Assembly: GCA_000169075.1 (NCBI GenBank)
Contig: AAVT01000001.1
Location: forward strand, 943,201-1,007,200
Reading direction: 5' to 3'
From: a marine gamma proteobacterium HTCC2143
Lineage (GTDB): Bacteria > Pseudomonadota > Gammaproteobacteria > Pseudomonadales > Dasaniaceae
DNA: 64,000 bases
A program made the position numbers and the translations under genes. Position 1 is the first letter of the stretch. The number at the start of each line of letters is the position of its first letter. Below the pieces are notes generated by a model. It searched no databases and had not been told where the DNA came from. It worked only from the letters and a program-made list of their open reading frames with translations. Positions 17,565 to 27,025 of this stretch are shown one piece after another.

Positions 17565-18740
17565 TCACGCTCGTTTACACCAGCGACTGGGGTCGGTAGG
17601 CTTGCCATTGTGGCGTATCTCGAAATACAGGTTGGCGCTCTGCTGACCGCCGCTGTTACCGACGGTGGAGATAATATCGCCGGGATGTACCCAGTCTCCA
17701 GGTTCTTTGAGCAAGCTTTGGTTGTGGGCGTATAAGCTCATGTAGCCGTCGCCGTGGTCGATGATGACCAGTAGGCCGGATCCGCGCAGCCAGTCAGCAA
17801 AAACTATGCGTCCGTAATGGATAGCCTCGACGCGGCTGCCCTCAGAGGCGCTGATGGCCAAGCCCTGCCAGCGCATCGCGGTGTTGTTGCGACGATTGCC
17901 AAAACGATTGCTGGGCTTACCGCTGACCGGCCATGGCAGTTGCCCCTTGAGACTGCCGAAGGGCTTGTAATCGGTGGGGATATTGATGTTGGCGATGGTC
18001 TGCTCGACCGCTGCGAGTAATTGTTCTAACTCGGCGCGGTCTTTGTTCATTTTTTTGAGACGCTGGTCATTGTTCAAGATCGCTGAATTTATTTTAACCA
18101 AGCTTTTTTCCCGTTGGTCCTTGCGGCTGAGTAATTTTTCGTACTCATCGCTTAGTACTTCTTTCGCCCGGGATAAATTATGAGTTTTGGTTAAAATCTT
18201 CGGCTCGATAGTATCAAGCGTACTGATAATATCAGCGTAGGCATTGAGTTGGTCGCTGCGAGCTTGATTGAAGTAGTCGTAATAGGCCAGTACCCGACTT
18301 ATTTTTTCAGGTTGTTCCTGATTGAGCAGTACTTTGATTTTCTTTTGTTGGCCTACTTGGTAGGCTGCAATAATCTGCTGCTTAATATATTTTTGTTGCT
18401 TCTGCTTGTCAGCTTTTAGTTGCTTGCGTTGTTTTTGAAGTGATGACAGTTCAGCTTGCTCTTTGTGAAGTTGTTGCTGGATTGATCTGACTCTTCTTTG
18501 GATTGCGCCAATATCGACCTCTGATTTTTGCAGCGTATTCTGTAGTTCCGAGCGGCGCGTCTTGAACTGACCTAGGAGTATGCGTAACTTCTTTACCTCC
18601 GTACTTATTTGCTGCAGTTGCTGGCGGGTTTCGGTCTCCTCGTCGGCCAGAGCGATTGTCGAAAACCCAAGGATCGATGAAACAACGGCAAATAGCAGCA
18701 ATTTTATAAGCAAGTCACACTGAGCCATACTGCCGTTCAT
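17565..18740 (-). CDS. envC: Murein hydrolase activator EnvC-like, M23 domain with coiled coil
   Basis: The 391-residue protein starts at ATG 18740 with GGAG ten bases upstream. A signal peptide (ends near ALADEE) precedes a long coiled coil (about 35-260, rich in Gln/Lys/Glu heptads) and a C-terminal LytM/M23 domain. The zinc site is degenerate: NRFGNRRNN in place of the usual HxxxD, while the later H-x-H position reads YAHNQ. That pattern is typical of EnvC, which activates amidases AmiA/AmiB at the septum rather than cutting peptidoglycan. Downstream of gpmI by 42 bases. Confidence 0.93.
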   Translation of the reverse strand: MNGSMAQCDLLIKLLLFAVVSSILGFSTIALADEETETRQQLQQISTEVKKLRILLGQFKTRRSELQNTLQKSEVDIGAIQRRVRSIQQQLHKEQAELSSLQKQRKQLKADKQKQQKYIKQQIIAAYQVGQQKKIKVLLNQEQPEKISRVLAYYDYFNQARSDQLNAYADIISTLDTIEPKILTKTHNLSRAKEVLSDEYEKLLSRKDQREKSLVKINSAILNNDQRLKKMNKDRAELEQLLAAVEQTIANINIPTDYKPFGSLKGQLPWPVSGKPSNRFGNRRNNTAMRWQGLAISASEGSRVEAIHYGRIVFADWLRGSGLLVIIDHGDGYMSLYAHNQSLLKEPGDWVHPGDIISTVGNSGGQQSANLYFEIRHNGKPTDPSRWCKRA

Positions 18741-18782
18741 CGCTTGAAATCTCCGAAAAAATTAATGCAGAGGTACGTCGGC

Positions 18783-20351
18783 TTAGTCAAGATTCAGCAA
18801 TGGCTGGCCAGTCATCTGCGCCGGCTGAGGGATGCCCATCAATGCCAGCAGGGTCGGAGCGACATCGGCTAATTTTCCGCCGCTTTCTTTTACCGTGACT
18901 GCTTTGTCGCCGACGTAAATAAGAGGAACCAGTTCGGTGGTATGTTGAGTGTGTGCCTGGCCAGACTGATAGTCCTGCATTTGTTCGCAGTTCCCGTGAT
19001 CTGCTGTGATTAGACAGTCACCACCTGCGTCTAAGATCGCATTGGTAACGCGGCGAAGACTTTCATCAATAGCCTCTGCAGCTTTTACCGCAGCTTCGTA
19101 GATACCTGTGTGTCCTACCATATCACCATTGGCATAATTACAAATGATGGTGTCGTACTGCCCGCCTTTTATTGCTGCAACCAGTTTGTCGGTCACTTCC
19201 GGTGCGCTCATTTCGGGTTTTAGATCATAGGTGATTACATCCGGCGACGGTATGAGTTCTCGCTCTTCACCTTCAAAGGGTTGTTCGCGGCCGCCGCTGA
19301 AGAAAAAGGTTACGTGTGCGTATTTTTCTGTTTCGGCAATACGAAGCTGTTTCTTTCCGGCTTTTTCGATGAGCTCTCCAAAGCTATTATGAATTTTTTC
19401 CGCGGGAAATGCGCAGGCAGCAGCGATGTCGGATGCATATTCAGTGGTCATTACAAAGCTAGCAAGTTCTGGGGTTTTATCGCGCTTAAACCCAGAGAAA
19501 TCTTTATCGACAAATGCACGGCTAATTTCTCGAGCCCTGTCAGCCCTGAAATTCATAAAAATAACACTGTCACCATCCTCGATAGCGGCGCTGCTTTCGC
19601 CTTCTTTTTTTATGATGGTGGTGCTTACAAACTCATCGTTTTCGTCCCGCAGATAGGCCGCTTCTAAGCCGTCTACGGCAGTATTGTAGTGGTAATCTGC
19701 CCGTTCTTCGGTCAGCAGTCGATAAGCCGACTGCACCCGGTCCCAGCGATTGTCCCTGTCCATGGCATAGAAACGGCCCACTAGTGAGGCAATGCGACCG
19801 CAACCAAGACTGGAGAACTGCTCAGAAAGTGTTTGCAGAGAATTCTTTGCGCTTCTTGGCGGCGTATCTCGACCGTCCAAAAAAGCATGCACATAAACTT
19901 TTTTTGCGCCTCGCTTAGCCGCCATATCGACCATAGCGTAAATATGCTTTTCGTGGCTATGAACTCCGCCGGGGGAGAGTAGGCCCAACAGGTGTATCGC
20001 TCTGTCATTAGCGATAGCCTGATCGATGGCATTGATATAAGCCGGGTTGGCGGTAAACTCGCCCTCCTCGATAGCTTTGTCTATTTTGCTGATGTTTTGG
20101 TAAACAATTCTTCCTGCCCCGAGACTCATGTGGCCCACTTCAGAATTTCCCATCTGGCCTTCTGGCAAGCCCACATTTCTGCCTGAACTGGATATCAATG
20201 TTCGAGGCGCAGTCGCCCAAAGTTTGTCCCACGTTGGTGTGTTAGCGTTGGCGATTGCATTGTCGCGAGGATCTTCGCGATAGCCCCAGCCGTCCAAAAT
20301 GACTAAAACCGTGGGTTTACGGGGTGCGCTTGTTGGCATATCGGCAGGCAT
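18783..20351 (-). CDS. gpmI: 2,3-bisphosphoglycerate-independent phosphoglycerate mutase
   Basis: The 522-residue enzyme interconverts 3- and 2-phosphoglycerate with two Mn ions. It shows [12 protein letters not shown] (metal Asp), the phosphoserine in [55 protein letters not shown], and the second metal site [13 protein letters not shown] and [12 protein letters not shown]. Length is normal. A second ATG four codons in is possible. First gene of the gpmI-envC-ctpA-yibQ leftward group, and divergent from the yibN-like gene. Confidence 0.97.
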   Translation of the reverse strand: MPADMPTSAPRKPTVLVILDGWGYREDPRDNAIANANTPTWDKLWATAPRTLISSSGRNVGLPEGQMGNSEVGHMSLGAGRIVYQNISKIDKAIEEGEFTANPAYINAIDQAIANDRAIHLLGLLSPGGVHSHEKHIYAMVDMAAKRGAKKVYVHAFLDGRDTPPRSAKNSLQTLSEQFSSLGCGRIASLVGRFYAMDRDNRWDRVQSAYRLLTEERADYHYNTAVDGLEAAYLRDENDEFVSTTIIKKEGESSAAIEDGDSVIFMNFRADRAREISRAFVDKDFSGFKRDKTPELASFVMTTEYASDIAAACAFPAEKIHNSFGELIEKAGKKQLRIAETEKYAHVTFFFSGGREQPFEGEERELIPSPDVITYDLKPEMSAPEVTDKLVAAIKGGQYDTIICNYANGDMVGHTGIYEAAVKAAEAIDESLRRVTNAILDAGGDCLITADHGNCEQMQDYQSGQAHTQHTTELVPLIYVGDKAVTVKESGGKLADVAPTLLALMGIPQPAQMTGQPLLNLD

Positions 20352-20520
20352 CTTTGGCTATTAATTAATATTGGTGGTTAAGTAATAAATGAATTCTACC
20401 GCTTCCTGAAGTCCATGACCATTTTACCCGTGAGAATTGTTAGCTTCATGTGTATACTTGCGCCTCGATTTGCTAAGCCCGCTGATTCTAGTGGGGTTCA
20501 TATGAGGTGTAACAGGGGCT

Positions 20521-20937
20521 ATGGCTCTTTTTTTACAATTTTTATCGGAGCAGTGGATACTGGCTTCGGCACTAATCGTTTGCGGGATTTTGTTATTTCG
20601 ACACGAATCAAGCAAGGGTGGACCCACGCTGTCCCCTCAGCAGGTGATTAACCTGGTGAATCAACAACAAGCGGTGGTTGTAGACCTTAGAGATGCGGCA
20701 GAGTTTGGGCAGGGTCATATCGTAGACGCGATTAATATCCCCCACGCCAAATGGGCGGAACGCAAGGTCGAGGTCAACAGCTTTAAGGATCGCCCGATTG
20801 TCTTGGTGTGTAAGATGGGCCAGCACGGCGGTGCCATAGGCAAACAACTTGTCGCAGATGGATTCCAGCAAGTGTCTCGGCTCAGCGGTGGAATTACTGA
20901 GTGGCAAAGCCAGCAGTTGCCGCTGGTCACAAAATAA
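20521..20937 (+). CDS. yibN: Membrane-anchored rhodanese-like protein (YibN type)
   Basis: A 138-residue protein with one N-terminal transmembrane helix (about 10-27, ILASALIVCGILLF) and a rhodanese domain: VVDLRDAAEFGQGHIVDAINIP and the active-site loop VLVCKMGQHGGAIGK with Cys. The loop is that of a sulfurtransferase or sulfide carrier. It begins the rightward group yibN-grxC-secB-trmL, the standard gammaproteobacterial order. Confidence 0.9.
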   Translation: MALFLQFLSEQWILASALIVCGILLFRHESSKGGPTLSPQQVINLVNQQQAVVVDLRDAAEFGQGHIVDAINIPHAKWAERKVEVNSFKDRPIVLVCKMGQHGGAIGKQLVADGFQQVSRLSGGITEWQSQQLPLVTK

Positions 20938-20967
20938 ACTCCCGCTTAAAGAGAAGAGCTTTTTACC

Positions 20968-21222
20968 ATGGCTGACGTACAGATTTATACCACCCGGTTT
21001 TGTCCTTTTTGTATACGGGCAAAGCAGCTGCTTGACAAAAAAAATGTGCCTTACAATGAAATTAGCGTGGATGGCCGGCCGGAATTGCGTTCTGAAATGA
21101 ACAGCCGCAGTGGTCGTCATACTGTCCCTCAAATATGGATTGGCGACCAGCATATTGGCGGTAATGATGAGTTGTGGGCACTGGATCGCAATGGTAATCT
21201 CGATGACCTCCTGGGTGCTTGA
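20968..21222 (+). CDS. grxC: Glutaredoxin 3
   Basis: An 84-residue dithiol glutaredoxin with CPFC at residues 12-15, the cis-Pro segment TVPQIWIGDQHIGG and the C-terminal GGNDELWAL helix. It reduces disulfides and mixed glutathione disulfides in the cytoplasm. It is 30 bases after yibN and 63 before secB. Confidence 0.96.
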   Translation: MADVQIYTTRFCPFCIRAKQLLDKKNVPYNEISVDGRPELRSEMNSRSGRHTVPQIWIGDQHIGGNDELWALDRNGNLDDLLGA

Positions 21223-21285
21223 GTATATATAACCATTTGATTTTTAAGTAAATTTAATACATTTATGATGATTTGAGGAACAGCA

Positions 21286-21753
21286 ATGGCCGAGAATGAA
21301 GAAGTACAACAGCAGTTTGGTGTGCAGCGTATATTTGTAAAAGATGCCTCGTTTGAGTCGCCCATGGGGCTGGCGGTATTCGGCAGACCTTGGCAGCCCA
21401 AAGTTAACGTCGACATGAATACTAAAAGCGAAAAGGTCTCCGACGACAGTTTTGAGGTTGTGTTGACCGTAACAGTCACGGCTAATCTCGAAGAGGAGGC
21501 GGCGTTGTTGATTGAGGTTCAGCAGGCAGGCGTTTTTCTGATAAAAGGGCTAGAGCAAGAAAACCTTCGGCAGGCTTTGGGTATTATGGCCCCCAGTTTA
21601 TTGTTTCCTTATCTCCGCGAAACAATCGATAGTCTGGCGGTCAAAGGGGGTTTTCCTCCGATCAGCCTGCAGCCAATTAATTTTGAAGCACTGTATCGAC
21701 AGGCGGCCCAGCAAGCGGCTCAGCAACAACAAGGTTCAGAGTCTGTCAATTAG
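21286..21753 (+). CDS. secB: Protein-export chaperone SecB
   Basis: A 155-residue protein with the family landmarks FGVQRIFVKDASFESP, WQPKVNVDMNT, YEVVLTVT-like FEVVLTVTVTA, and LLFPYLRETIDSLAVKGGFPPISLQPINFEALY. SecB forms a tetramer that holds preproteins unfolded and hands them to SecA. The tail is rich in Gln and Ala. Adjacent grxC is the usual partner. Confidence 0.97.
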   Translation: MAENEEVQQQFGVQRIFVKDASFESPMGLAVFGRPWQPKVNVDMNTKSEKVSDDSFEVVLTVTVTANLEEEAALLIEVQQAGVFLIKGLEQENLRQALGIMAPSLLFPYLRETIDSLAVKGGFPPISLQPINFEALYRQAAQQAAQQQQGSESVN

Positions 21754-21890
21754 GGTTGGTGTGTCTGCTTAGGGTGAGGGCTGTTTACGGTGTTTGTCGC
21801 TTCATAACGATATGAGGCAGAAATCCCGAGTTGAGCAAGGTCATTTACTCTTGCAGCTGCAGTCTTGGTGATAATGGAGTTCTCTTCACT

Positions 21891-22355
21891 ATGTTTCATA
21901 TTGCTCTCTATGAGCCTCGCATAGCTCCTAACACCGGAAACATTATTCGGTTGTGTGCAAATAATGGCTGTCATTTGCACATTATTGAGCCTATGGGCTT
22001 TGATTTTGAAGATAAAAAACTGCGCCGTGCCGGGTTAGACTATAGCGATCTTGCTCATGTAACCCGATATCCCGATTATGCTGTTTTTGCCGAACAGATG
22101 AATGGCCGGCGCATACTCGCCTGCACAACCAAGGGCAGTCGCCACTATGACCAGATGGATTATCAAAAAGGTGACGTATTGTTGTTTGGATCAGAGACAG
22201 CGGGTCTTCCCGCGGAGCTTCGCGACAGTTTTCCGGCTGACAATCTATTAAAAATCCCGATGCATCCAACCAGTCGGAGCTTGAATCTGTCCAATTCAGT
22301 GGCCATTATTACGTATGAGGCTTGGCGGCAGCTAGGCTTTAGTGGCGGCAGTTGA
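21891..22355 (+). CDS. trmL: tRNA (cytidine/uridine-34-2'-O)-methyltransferase TrmL
   Basis: The 154-residue SPOUT methyltransferase is read from ATG 21891 ([20 protein letters not shown]); the frame is open 20 codons earlier but homology starts here. The knot motifs [13 protein letters not shown] and [23 protein letters not shown] bind S-adenosylmethionine. It methylates the wobble base of two tRNA-Leu isoacceptors. It closes the yibN-grxC-secB group. Confidence 0.95.
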   Translation: MFHIALYEPRIAPNTGNIIRLCANNGCHLHIIEPMGFDFEDKKLRRAGLDYSDLAHVTRYPDYAVFAEQMNGRRILACTTKGSRHYDQMDYQKGDVLLFGSETAGLPAELRDSFPADNLLKIPMHPTSRSLNLSNSVAIITYEAWRQLGFSGGS

Positions 22356-22740
22356 GCAGTTTGTGATCAACCCTATCGTTATAAGTCTGGAGCTACAATT
22401 AGTGTTCTTACTCACGCCAGCATTCTTCTGTGATGGATGTCCTTCAGCACGGTAGTGAGTTATGGACTGACAAGCGCGCCCCCAATATTATTGGCGTTAT
22501 GCGTTTGCGTCATCGTCACTCGAAGGCGATTTAATACCGATTTTATTTTTTCCCGTTCCTGTGAATATGGGCTATAATTCTCTAATTAAAGCAAACACTT
22601 ACAAATTTTAAGGGTTGTAATACATTAAGTTGTAATTTTTGTGTGTGTTCATATTTTCCTCAATTACTCCATGTGGTTCGCACGACGGTATCGATTGATG
22701 AAGCGACACAGTGACATGAATAGTTAAGGAAGAGGCGCAG
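22356..22740. promoter_or_regulatory. Region upstream of the MSHA pilus genes, with a candidate -10
   Basis: About 385 non-coding bases. A good -10 hexamer, TATAAT, lies near 22572-22577, but the -35 position holds only a weak match (TTCCCG). The mshI start is about 165 bases further right. No other element is clear. Confidence 0.35.
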
Positions 22741-23721
22741 GTGTTAATGGCGACAACAATTCTATCGATGGCAAAAGGCTTATTTGGTGCTGTGTTGCCC
22801 GGTCGAAATAGAGCAAGATCCGGTCGCGTTGGTCTGGCTCTCGGCCCTGATGGTTTGGCGGTTGCCATGGTTGGCGCGGCTGGCGAGGTGTCTTTTTGCC
22901 AATTTTACGAGCCCAGCGGCGACATCGGTGGTTTAGTCAAATCAGTAGTCAAAGAACATAATTGGGAGCATCTACCCTGCAGCGTCGTTCTTCACCCTGC
23001 TTATTACCATTTGTTTTTAACGGAAAGCCCGGTGGTAAATGATGCCGAGATGACCTCGGCAGTACGCTGGCAAGTGAAAGAATTACTTGATTTTCCGTTG
23101 AGCGAGGCGGCGATTGAACATTTTTTATTGCCAGACGACGCTTATCGCGGCAGAAAAAAAATGCTCTATGCCTCTGCTTTGAGAAAGACTGCGCTAGAAA
23201 GCTTAATAGAGCCTTTTGTCGATAGCGGTTTAGATATTGACTGTGTTGAAATAGCCGAACTGGCCGTTCATAACATTATTTCACGTTTGCCTGTTGAGGG
23301 CGGTGGGATAGCGATGGTGCAACTTCACGATGGCGAAGGTTTTATCAACCTAGTTGAAGATGGATCGTTGTACCTGACTCGCCGTTTGGATATCGGGTTA
23401 GAGAGGTTTCGCCCAGGTGGTGATAATACCGAATTTTTAGACGCCTTGTTTTTAGAAATACAGCGGTCGCTCGATTTTTACGAAGGCCAGTTGGGTAAAG
23501 GCATTATCAATCGACTCTTCTACTCCCCCGGAATTGCGGACACAGCCGCTATAGGCGACTTTTTATCATCTCAGCTGGGGCTTAATGTAAGCCCGCTAAA
23601 TGTAGTTGATTTGAACATTTGTACAGCAACATCCAGTGAGCATCTATCGCACAGCACTGCTGCTATTGGTGCTGCGCTGGGCCCTTATGCATCGGAGGGC
23701 GTCAGCAGTGCAGCATCTTAA
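22741..23721 (+). CDS. mshI: MSHA biogenesis protein MshI (PilM-like)
   Basis: A 326-residue actin-like cytoplasmic protein of the PilM type: RVGLALGPDGLAVAMV at the start, AVRWQVKELLDFPLSEA in the middle, a second subdomain LTRRLDIGLERF and FLEIQRSLDFYEG towards the end. Starts at GTG 22741, five bases after GAGG; an ATG two codons later is the alternative. It opens the pilus locus and should form the inner platform with the PilN-like and MshJ proteins. Confidence 0.88.
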   Translation: MLMATTILSMAKGLFGAVLPGRNRARSGRVGLALGPDGLAVAMVGAAGEVSFCQFYEPSGDIGGLVKSVVKEHNWEHLPCSVVLHPAYYHLFLTESPVVNDAEMTSAVRWQVKELLDFPLSEAAIEHFLLPDDAYRGRKKMLYASALRKTALESLIEPFVDSGLDIDCVEIAELAVHNIISRLPVEGGGIAMVQLHDGEGFINLVEDGSLYLTRRLDIGLERFRPGGDNTEFLDALFLEIQRSLDFYEGQLGKGIINRLFYSPGIADTAAIGDFLSSQLGLNVSPLNVVDLNICTATSSEHLSHSTAAIGAALGPYASEGVSSAAS

Positions 23722-24307
23722 TCTATACACCCAATTAGATCGCCCGGTTGAGCCGCCATATTCATTCCGTCAGATGATCGCTATTGTGGCAATTATTTTC
23801 ATCGTCATGTTGGTCGCTACCGTCTGGGTGACTGTTGACAAAAACAGTCAATCCTCTCTGCTTAAGCCGCTGCTTCAACAAGAGCAATTACTCAGTGGTG
23901 AGTTGGAACAGTTGCGCGCAGAAATGACTCGGTCGAAAAACGATAAAACACTCGACAATAGTATTGCCGAGCTGAATAACGACGTGTTGTTTAGGCGGCG
24001 GCTACTCGAAGAGTTAGACCCGGCGGGGGCAGACCTCGGCGAAGGTTTCTCAGAGCACTTGCAGGGGCTAGCTCGTCAGTCTGTTGATGGTCTCTGGCTC
24101 ACCAATATTCTGTTACAGGAAGGCGGTTTGTATTTATCGTTATCCGGTCGGGCGACGTCACCCGAATTGGTACCGCGATTTTTAAAGAATTTGGCGGAAG
24201 AACCTATTTATCAGGGTCATTCTTTTCGCATATTTAAAATTAATTCTCCTGACGACGGCGGCAAGATATTAGATTTTGAAATTAAGGCGAGAGGGCTCGA
24301 TGAGTGA
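23708..24307 (+). CDS. PilN-like MSHA biogenesis protein
   Basis: About 199 residues from GTG 23708, which overlaps the mshI stop by 14 bases and has GGAGG nine bases upstream; longer in-frame starts lie inside mshI and are not needed. The N-terminus QHLNLY, a single transmembrane helix (about 28-45), a coiled-coil segment (QQEQLLSGELEQLRAEM) and a small ferredoxin-like C-terminal domain are all typical of PilN. It bridges MshI (PilM) and MshJ (PilO) in the inner-membrane alignment complex. Some annotations call it MshI2. Confidence 0.85.
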   Translation: MQHLNLYTQLDRPVEPPYSFRQMIAIVAIIFIVMLVATVWVTVDKNSQSSLLKPLLQQEQLLSGELEQLRAEMTRSKNDKTLDNSIAELNNDVLFRRRLLEELDPAGADLGEGFSEHLQGLARQSVDGLWLTNILLQEGGLYLSLSGRATSPELVPRFLKNLAEEPIYQGHSFRIFKINSPDDGGKILDFEIKARGLDE

Positions 24308-24313
24308 GCATCT

Positions 24314-25000
24314 TTGTCTTTACACAACAAACAGAATCAGAATGATATGAACGAAAAATTTGCGGAATGGAAATCTAAGTTTGATGTACTGGCTCAGCGA
24401 GAGCGAATCCTGTTGCTGGTATGTGCCGCTGTCGTGACCATCATGCTCATGCAGGTTGTACTGCTCGATCCGTTGTTAGGGACATCTAAAAAAATTAGCA
24501 GCAGAGCTGCCGAGGCTTCGGGAAAGATCAGTCGATATCAGGCAGAGAAGCAGGTCGTTGAAGCTCAGTTAGGTGTGGGGGTAGAGGGGGCTAAAAAAGA
24601 ACAGTTGGAACGACTTGAATCCGAATTGGATGATCTCAACGAAGAAATCGAAGATTCAGTCCAGGGGATGATCCCGCCTCGGCTTATGCCCGAAGTGCTG
24701 GAAAAAGTATTACTTGAAAGTCAGGGTTTAAAATTATTGAGTTTGGAAAATCAGCCGGTAGTGGCAGTGCTTGATGATGTTGGGCCATGGACGAACTCAC
24801 AACCCCTATATAATCACTATGTCGTGCTGAAGATAAGTGGGGACTACATGGCAGTGATCGGTTTTTTCGATAGGCTTGCGCTTTTACCGTGGAAATTTTA
24901 TTGGGACGAATTGAGTTATCAGGTTGATGAGTATCCCAATGCGACGGTGTCATTGAGGGTTCGCACGGTCAGTATGTCTGAGGAGTGGATAGGTGTTTAA
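24314..25000 (+). CDS. mshJ: MSHA biogenesis protein MshJ (PilO-like)
   Basis: A 228-residue protein with one N-terminal membrane helix (LLLVCAAVVTIMLMQVVLL), a coiled coil (EKQVVEAQ...LERLESELDDLNEEIED) and a C-terminal domain ending VSLRVRTVSMSEEWI. TTG 24314 is given as the start; ATG 24347, eleven codons later, may be the true one, and neither has a strong ribosome-binding site. It pairs with the PilN-like protein. It ends within the first codons of mshK. Confidence 0.85.
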   Translation: MSLHNKQNQNDMNEKFAEWKSKFDVLAQRERILLLVCAAVVTIMLMQVVLLDPLLGTSKKISSRAAEASGKISRYQAEKQVVEAQLGVGVEGAKKEQLERLESELDDLNEEIEDSVQGMIPPRLMPEVLEKVLLESQGLKLLSLENQPVVAVLDDVGPWTNSQPLYNHYVVLKISGDYMAVIGFFDRLALLPWKFYWDELSYQVDEYPNATVSLRVRTVSMSEEWIGV

Positions 25001-25322
25001 TAGCCACAAAATGATGAGTACCCCCCGGCTAATGATGGCTTTGATTTTCGTTATGATTTGCTCCGGTGCGGCTGCACTCAATGACCCCACGCGTCCATCT
25101 GCCTACCGCTCGACCGAGAGCGTTCAATCGCTTCAGTTAGAAAGCGTACTGATAAGCGGTACTCGGAAAATCGCCGTTATTAGCGGCAAAGTAGTCACTG
25201 AGGGTGAGTCTGTGAAAGGCTTCGCGGTTGTAAAGATAAATAAAGACAGTGTGGAGGGCCAATCAAGAGGAAAAATTGTCACCTTAACATTGGATCATGC
25301 TGAAATTAGACGGAAAAATTAG
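24993..25322 (+). CDS. mshK: MSHA biogenesis protein MshK (PilP-like)
   Basis: A 109-residue protein starting at GTG 24993, overlapping mshJ by eight bases. It has a signal peptide or anchor (LMMALIFVMICSGAAA), the mature start LNDPTRPS with the conserved Asp-Pro-Thr-Arg-Pro, then a small beta domain (LQLESVLISGTRKIAVISGKVVTEG). It links the inner-membrane complex to the MshL secretin. The stop is directly followed by mshL. Confidence 0.85.
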   Translation: MFNSHKMMSTPRLMMALIFVMICSGAAALNDPTRPSAYRSTESVQSLQLESVLISGTRKIAVISGKVVTEGESVKGFAVVKINKDSVEGQSRGKIVTLTLDHAEIRRKN

Positions 25323-26999
25323 ATGCATTATTATCGATTAGTTATTGGTGTTTTCACGGCGTGTGTTCTTTCTTCATGCGCGATGACGCCCAGAGAGACG
25401 AGAGACAACTCGGCCTTAATTGCAATACAAGGCGAGCTGGCACAACTGAAGGCTGAGAATGAGTCGAGAAACACTGCGCCGCCAGCGCAGGTGGATGATG
25501 CCCTGCTGCCCTCGCTGAACTCCATAGCGGAGTCCGACGCCGCCGCCGAAGACCGATTTGATGTGGCCGTTAACGAGGTGAGTGCGAAGAGTTTCTTCAT
25601 GGGCTTGGTAAAAGGCACAGAGTTTAACATGGTCGTGCATCCCGGCGTTGAAGGCGCGATTAGCCTTGACCTACAGAATGTCACTATTTCTGAAGTCATG
25701 GGTATTGTTAATGAAGTTTATGGCTACCCTTATAAAAAGCAGGGGAACCTTTATCAAATTCTTCCAGGCGGTTTGCGATCAGAAATTTTTCAGATCGATT
25801 ATCTAAGTCTTAAGCGTGCCGGTACTTCTGAGACACAGGTTACCAGCGGTGAGGTGAGTTCAGCTAAGGGAAGCCGCGAACAAAGCAGTAATAGCAGTAG
25901 CGAGAGCAATAACCAGAGGGCTGGTAATCGTCAGGGTGGTGGCTCGGTTGGTGCGCGGATAATTACTGAAACTGACGCAGATTTCTGGGGTGAAATACAA
26001 CAAACGCTTAAAGTCCTTGTCGGTACTGAAGAGGGCCGTCGAGTTATTGTAACACCGCAGGCTGGCATTATTATTGTACGAGCGATGCCAGCAGAAATTG
26101 ACGCCGCGAGGGAATTTTTAAACCGTGCCGAAGTTATCATGCGCCGACAGGTCGTATTGGAAGCAAAAATCCTAGAGGTGGAACTCAACGATGGTTATCA
26201 AACGGGTATTCAATGGGAGTCAATGGGGGGGACCCTTAACGGTAATACTCTTGACTTCGGCGTATCGGGATCGTCCCCAGTAAGTAGCAATTCTGTTGGG
26301 GGTGCTTTTAGTGCTGTTTATGAATCGGTGGGGGACTTTTCCGGCGTAATAGAGTTGTTGGAAACGCAAGGTAGCGTGCAGGTTTTGTCGAGCCCGCGAA
26401 TATCAACAGTTAATAATCAAAAGGCAGTCATTAAAGTTGGCACGGATGAGTTTTTTGTCACTGAGATATCCAATTCAACAACGACGTCAACGGGGGCGAC
26501 AACGAGCAATCCAGAGATTGAATTAACACCATTCTTTTCGGGTATTGCACTCGATGTAACTCCTCAAATTAGTGACAACGATGAGATTATTCTTCATATA
26601 CATCCATCCATTAGCGAAGTTCGAGATCAAACCAAAGTCATTACCTTAGGTGACCAAACTGTCGAGGTACCGCTGGCTCTGAGTACTATTCGGGAAACTG
26701 ACAGTATTGTCTATGCGCGCAGTGGCCAGGTTGTTGTGCTTGGAGGGCTGATGCAAACGAAATCTGTCGACAATAATTCAGGAACCCCCGTTTTAGGTAA
26801 CCTGCCGGGTGTGGGGCATTTGTTCAGTCAGCAGCGCAATAAAACGGTGAAGAACGAGTTAGTAATCCTCCTTCGTCCGGTAATTATGGGACCGTCAGGG
26901 TTGCCGGATTCGCTGGATACGTCGCGGTCACGTTTTGATGAGTTTCGTCGGGTGCTGGATAACTCCTACATGGCAGACGATGCTGCTCCAGATATTTAG
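25323..26999 (+). CDS. mshL: MSHA pilus secretin MshL
   Basis: The 558-residue outer-membrane lipoprotein has a lipobox LSSC with Cys19, an N-terminal STN/secretin-N region (MVVHPGVEGAISLDLQNVTISEVM), a Ser/Gly/Asn-rich linker (about 175-210) and the secretin core (VLEAKILEVELNDGYQTGIQWE, QVLSSPRISTVNNQKAVIKVG, VVLGGLMQTK and LPGVGHLFSQQRNKTVKNELVILLRPVI). It forms the ring through which the pilus leaves the cell. Start codon abuts the mshK stop. Confidence 0.95.
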   Translation: MHYYRLVIGVFTACVLSSCAMTPRETRDNSALIAIQGELAQLKAENESRNTAPPAQVDDALLPSLNSIAESDAAAEDRFDVAVNEVSAKSFFMGLVKGTEFNMVVHPGVEGAISLDLQNVTISEVMGIVNEVYGYPYKKQGNLYQILPGGLRSEIFQIDYLSLKRAGTSETQVTSGEVSSAKGSREQSSNSSSESNNQRAGNRQGGGSVGARIITETDADFWGEIQQTLKVLVGTEEGRRVIVTPQAGIIIVRAMPAEIDAAREFLNRAEVIMRRQVVLEAKILEVELNDGYQTGIQWESMGGTLNGNTLDFGVSGSSPVSSNSVGGAFSAVYESVGDFSGVIELLETQGSVQVLSSPRISTVNNQKAVIKVGTDEFFVTEISNSTTTSTGATTSNPEIELTPFFSGIALDVTPQISDNDEIILHIHPSISEVRDQTKVITLGDQTVEVPLALSTIRETDSIVYARSGQVVVLGGLMQTKSVDNNSGTPVLGNLPGVGHLFSQQRNKTVKNELVILLRPVIMGPSGLPDSLDTSRSRFDEFRRVLDNSYMADDAAPDI

Positions 27000-27025
27000 A
27001 ATATTGAGTTTTATAGGGTAATTGT

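Noticed and set aside
20608..21153. 181-codon minus-strand frame over the rhodanese and grxC genes
   Set aside because: Fully antisense to two well-recognised genes with their own motifs; no homology seen.
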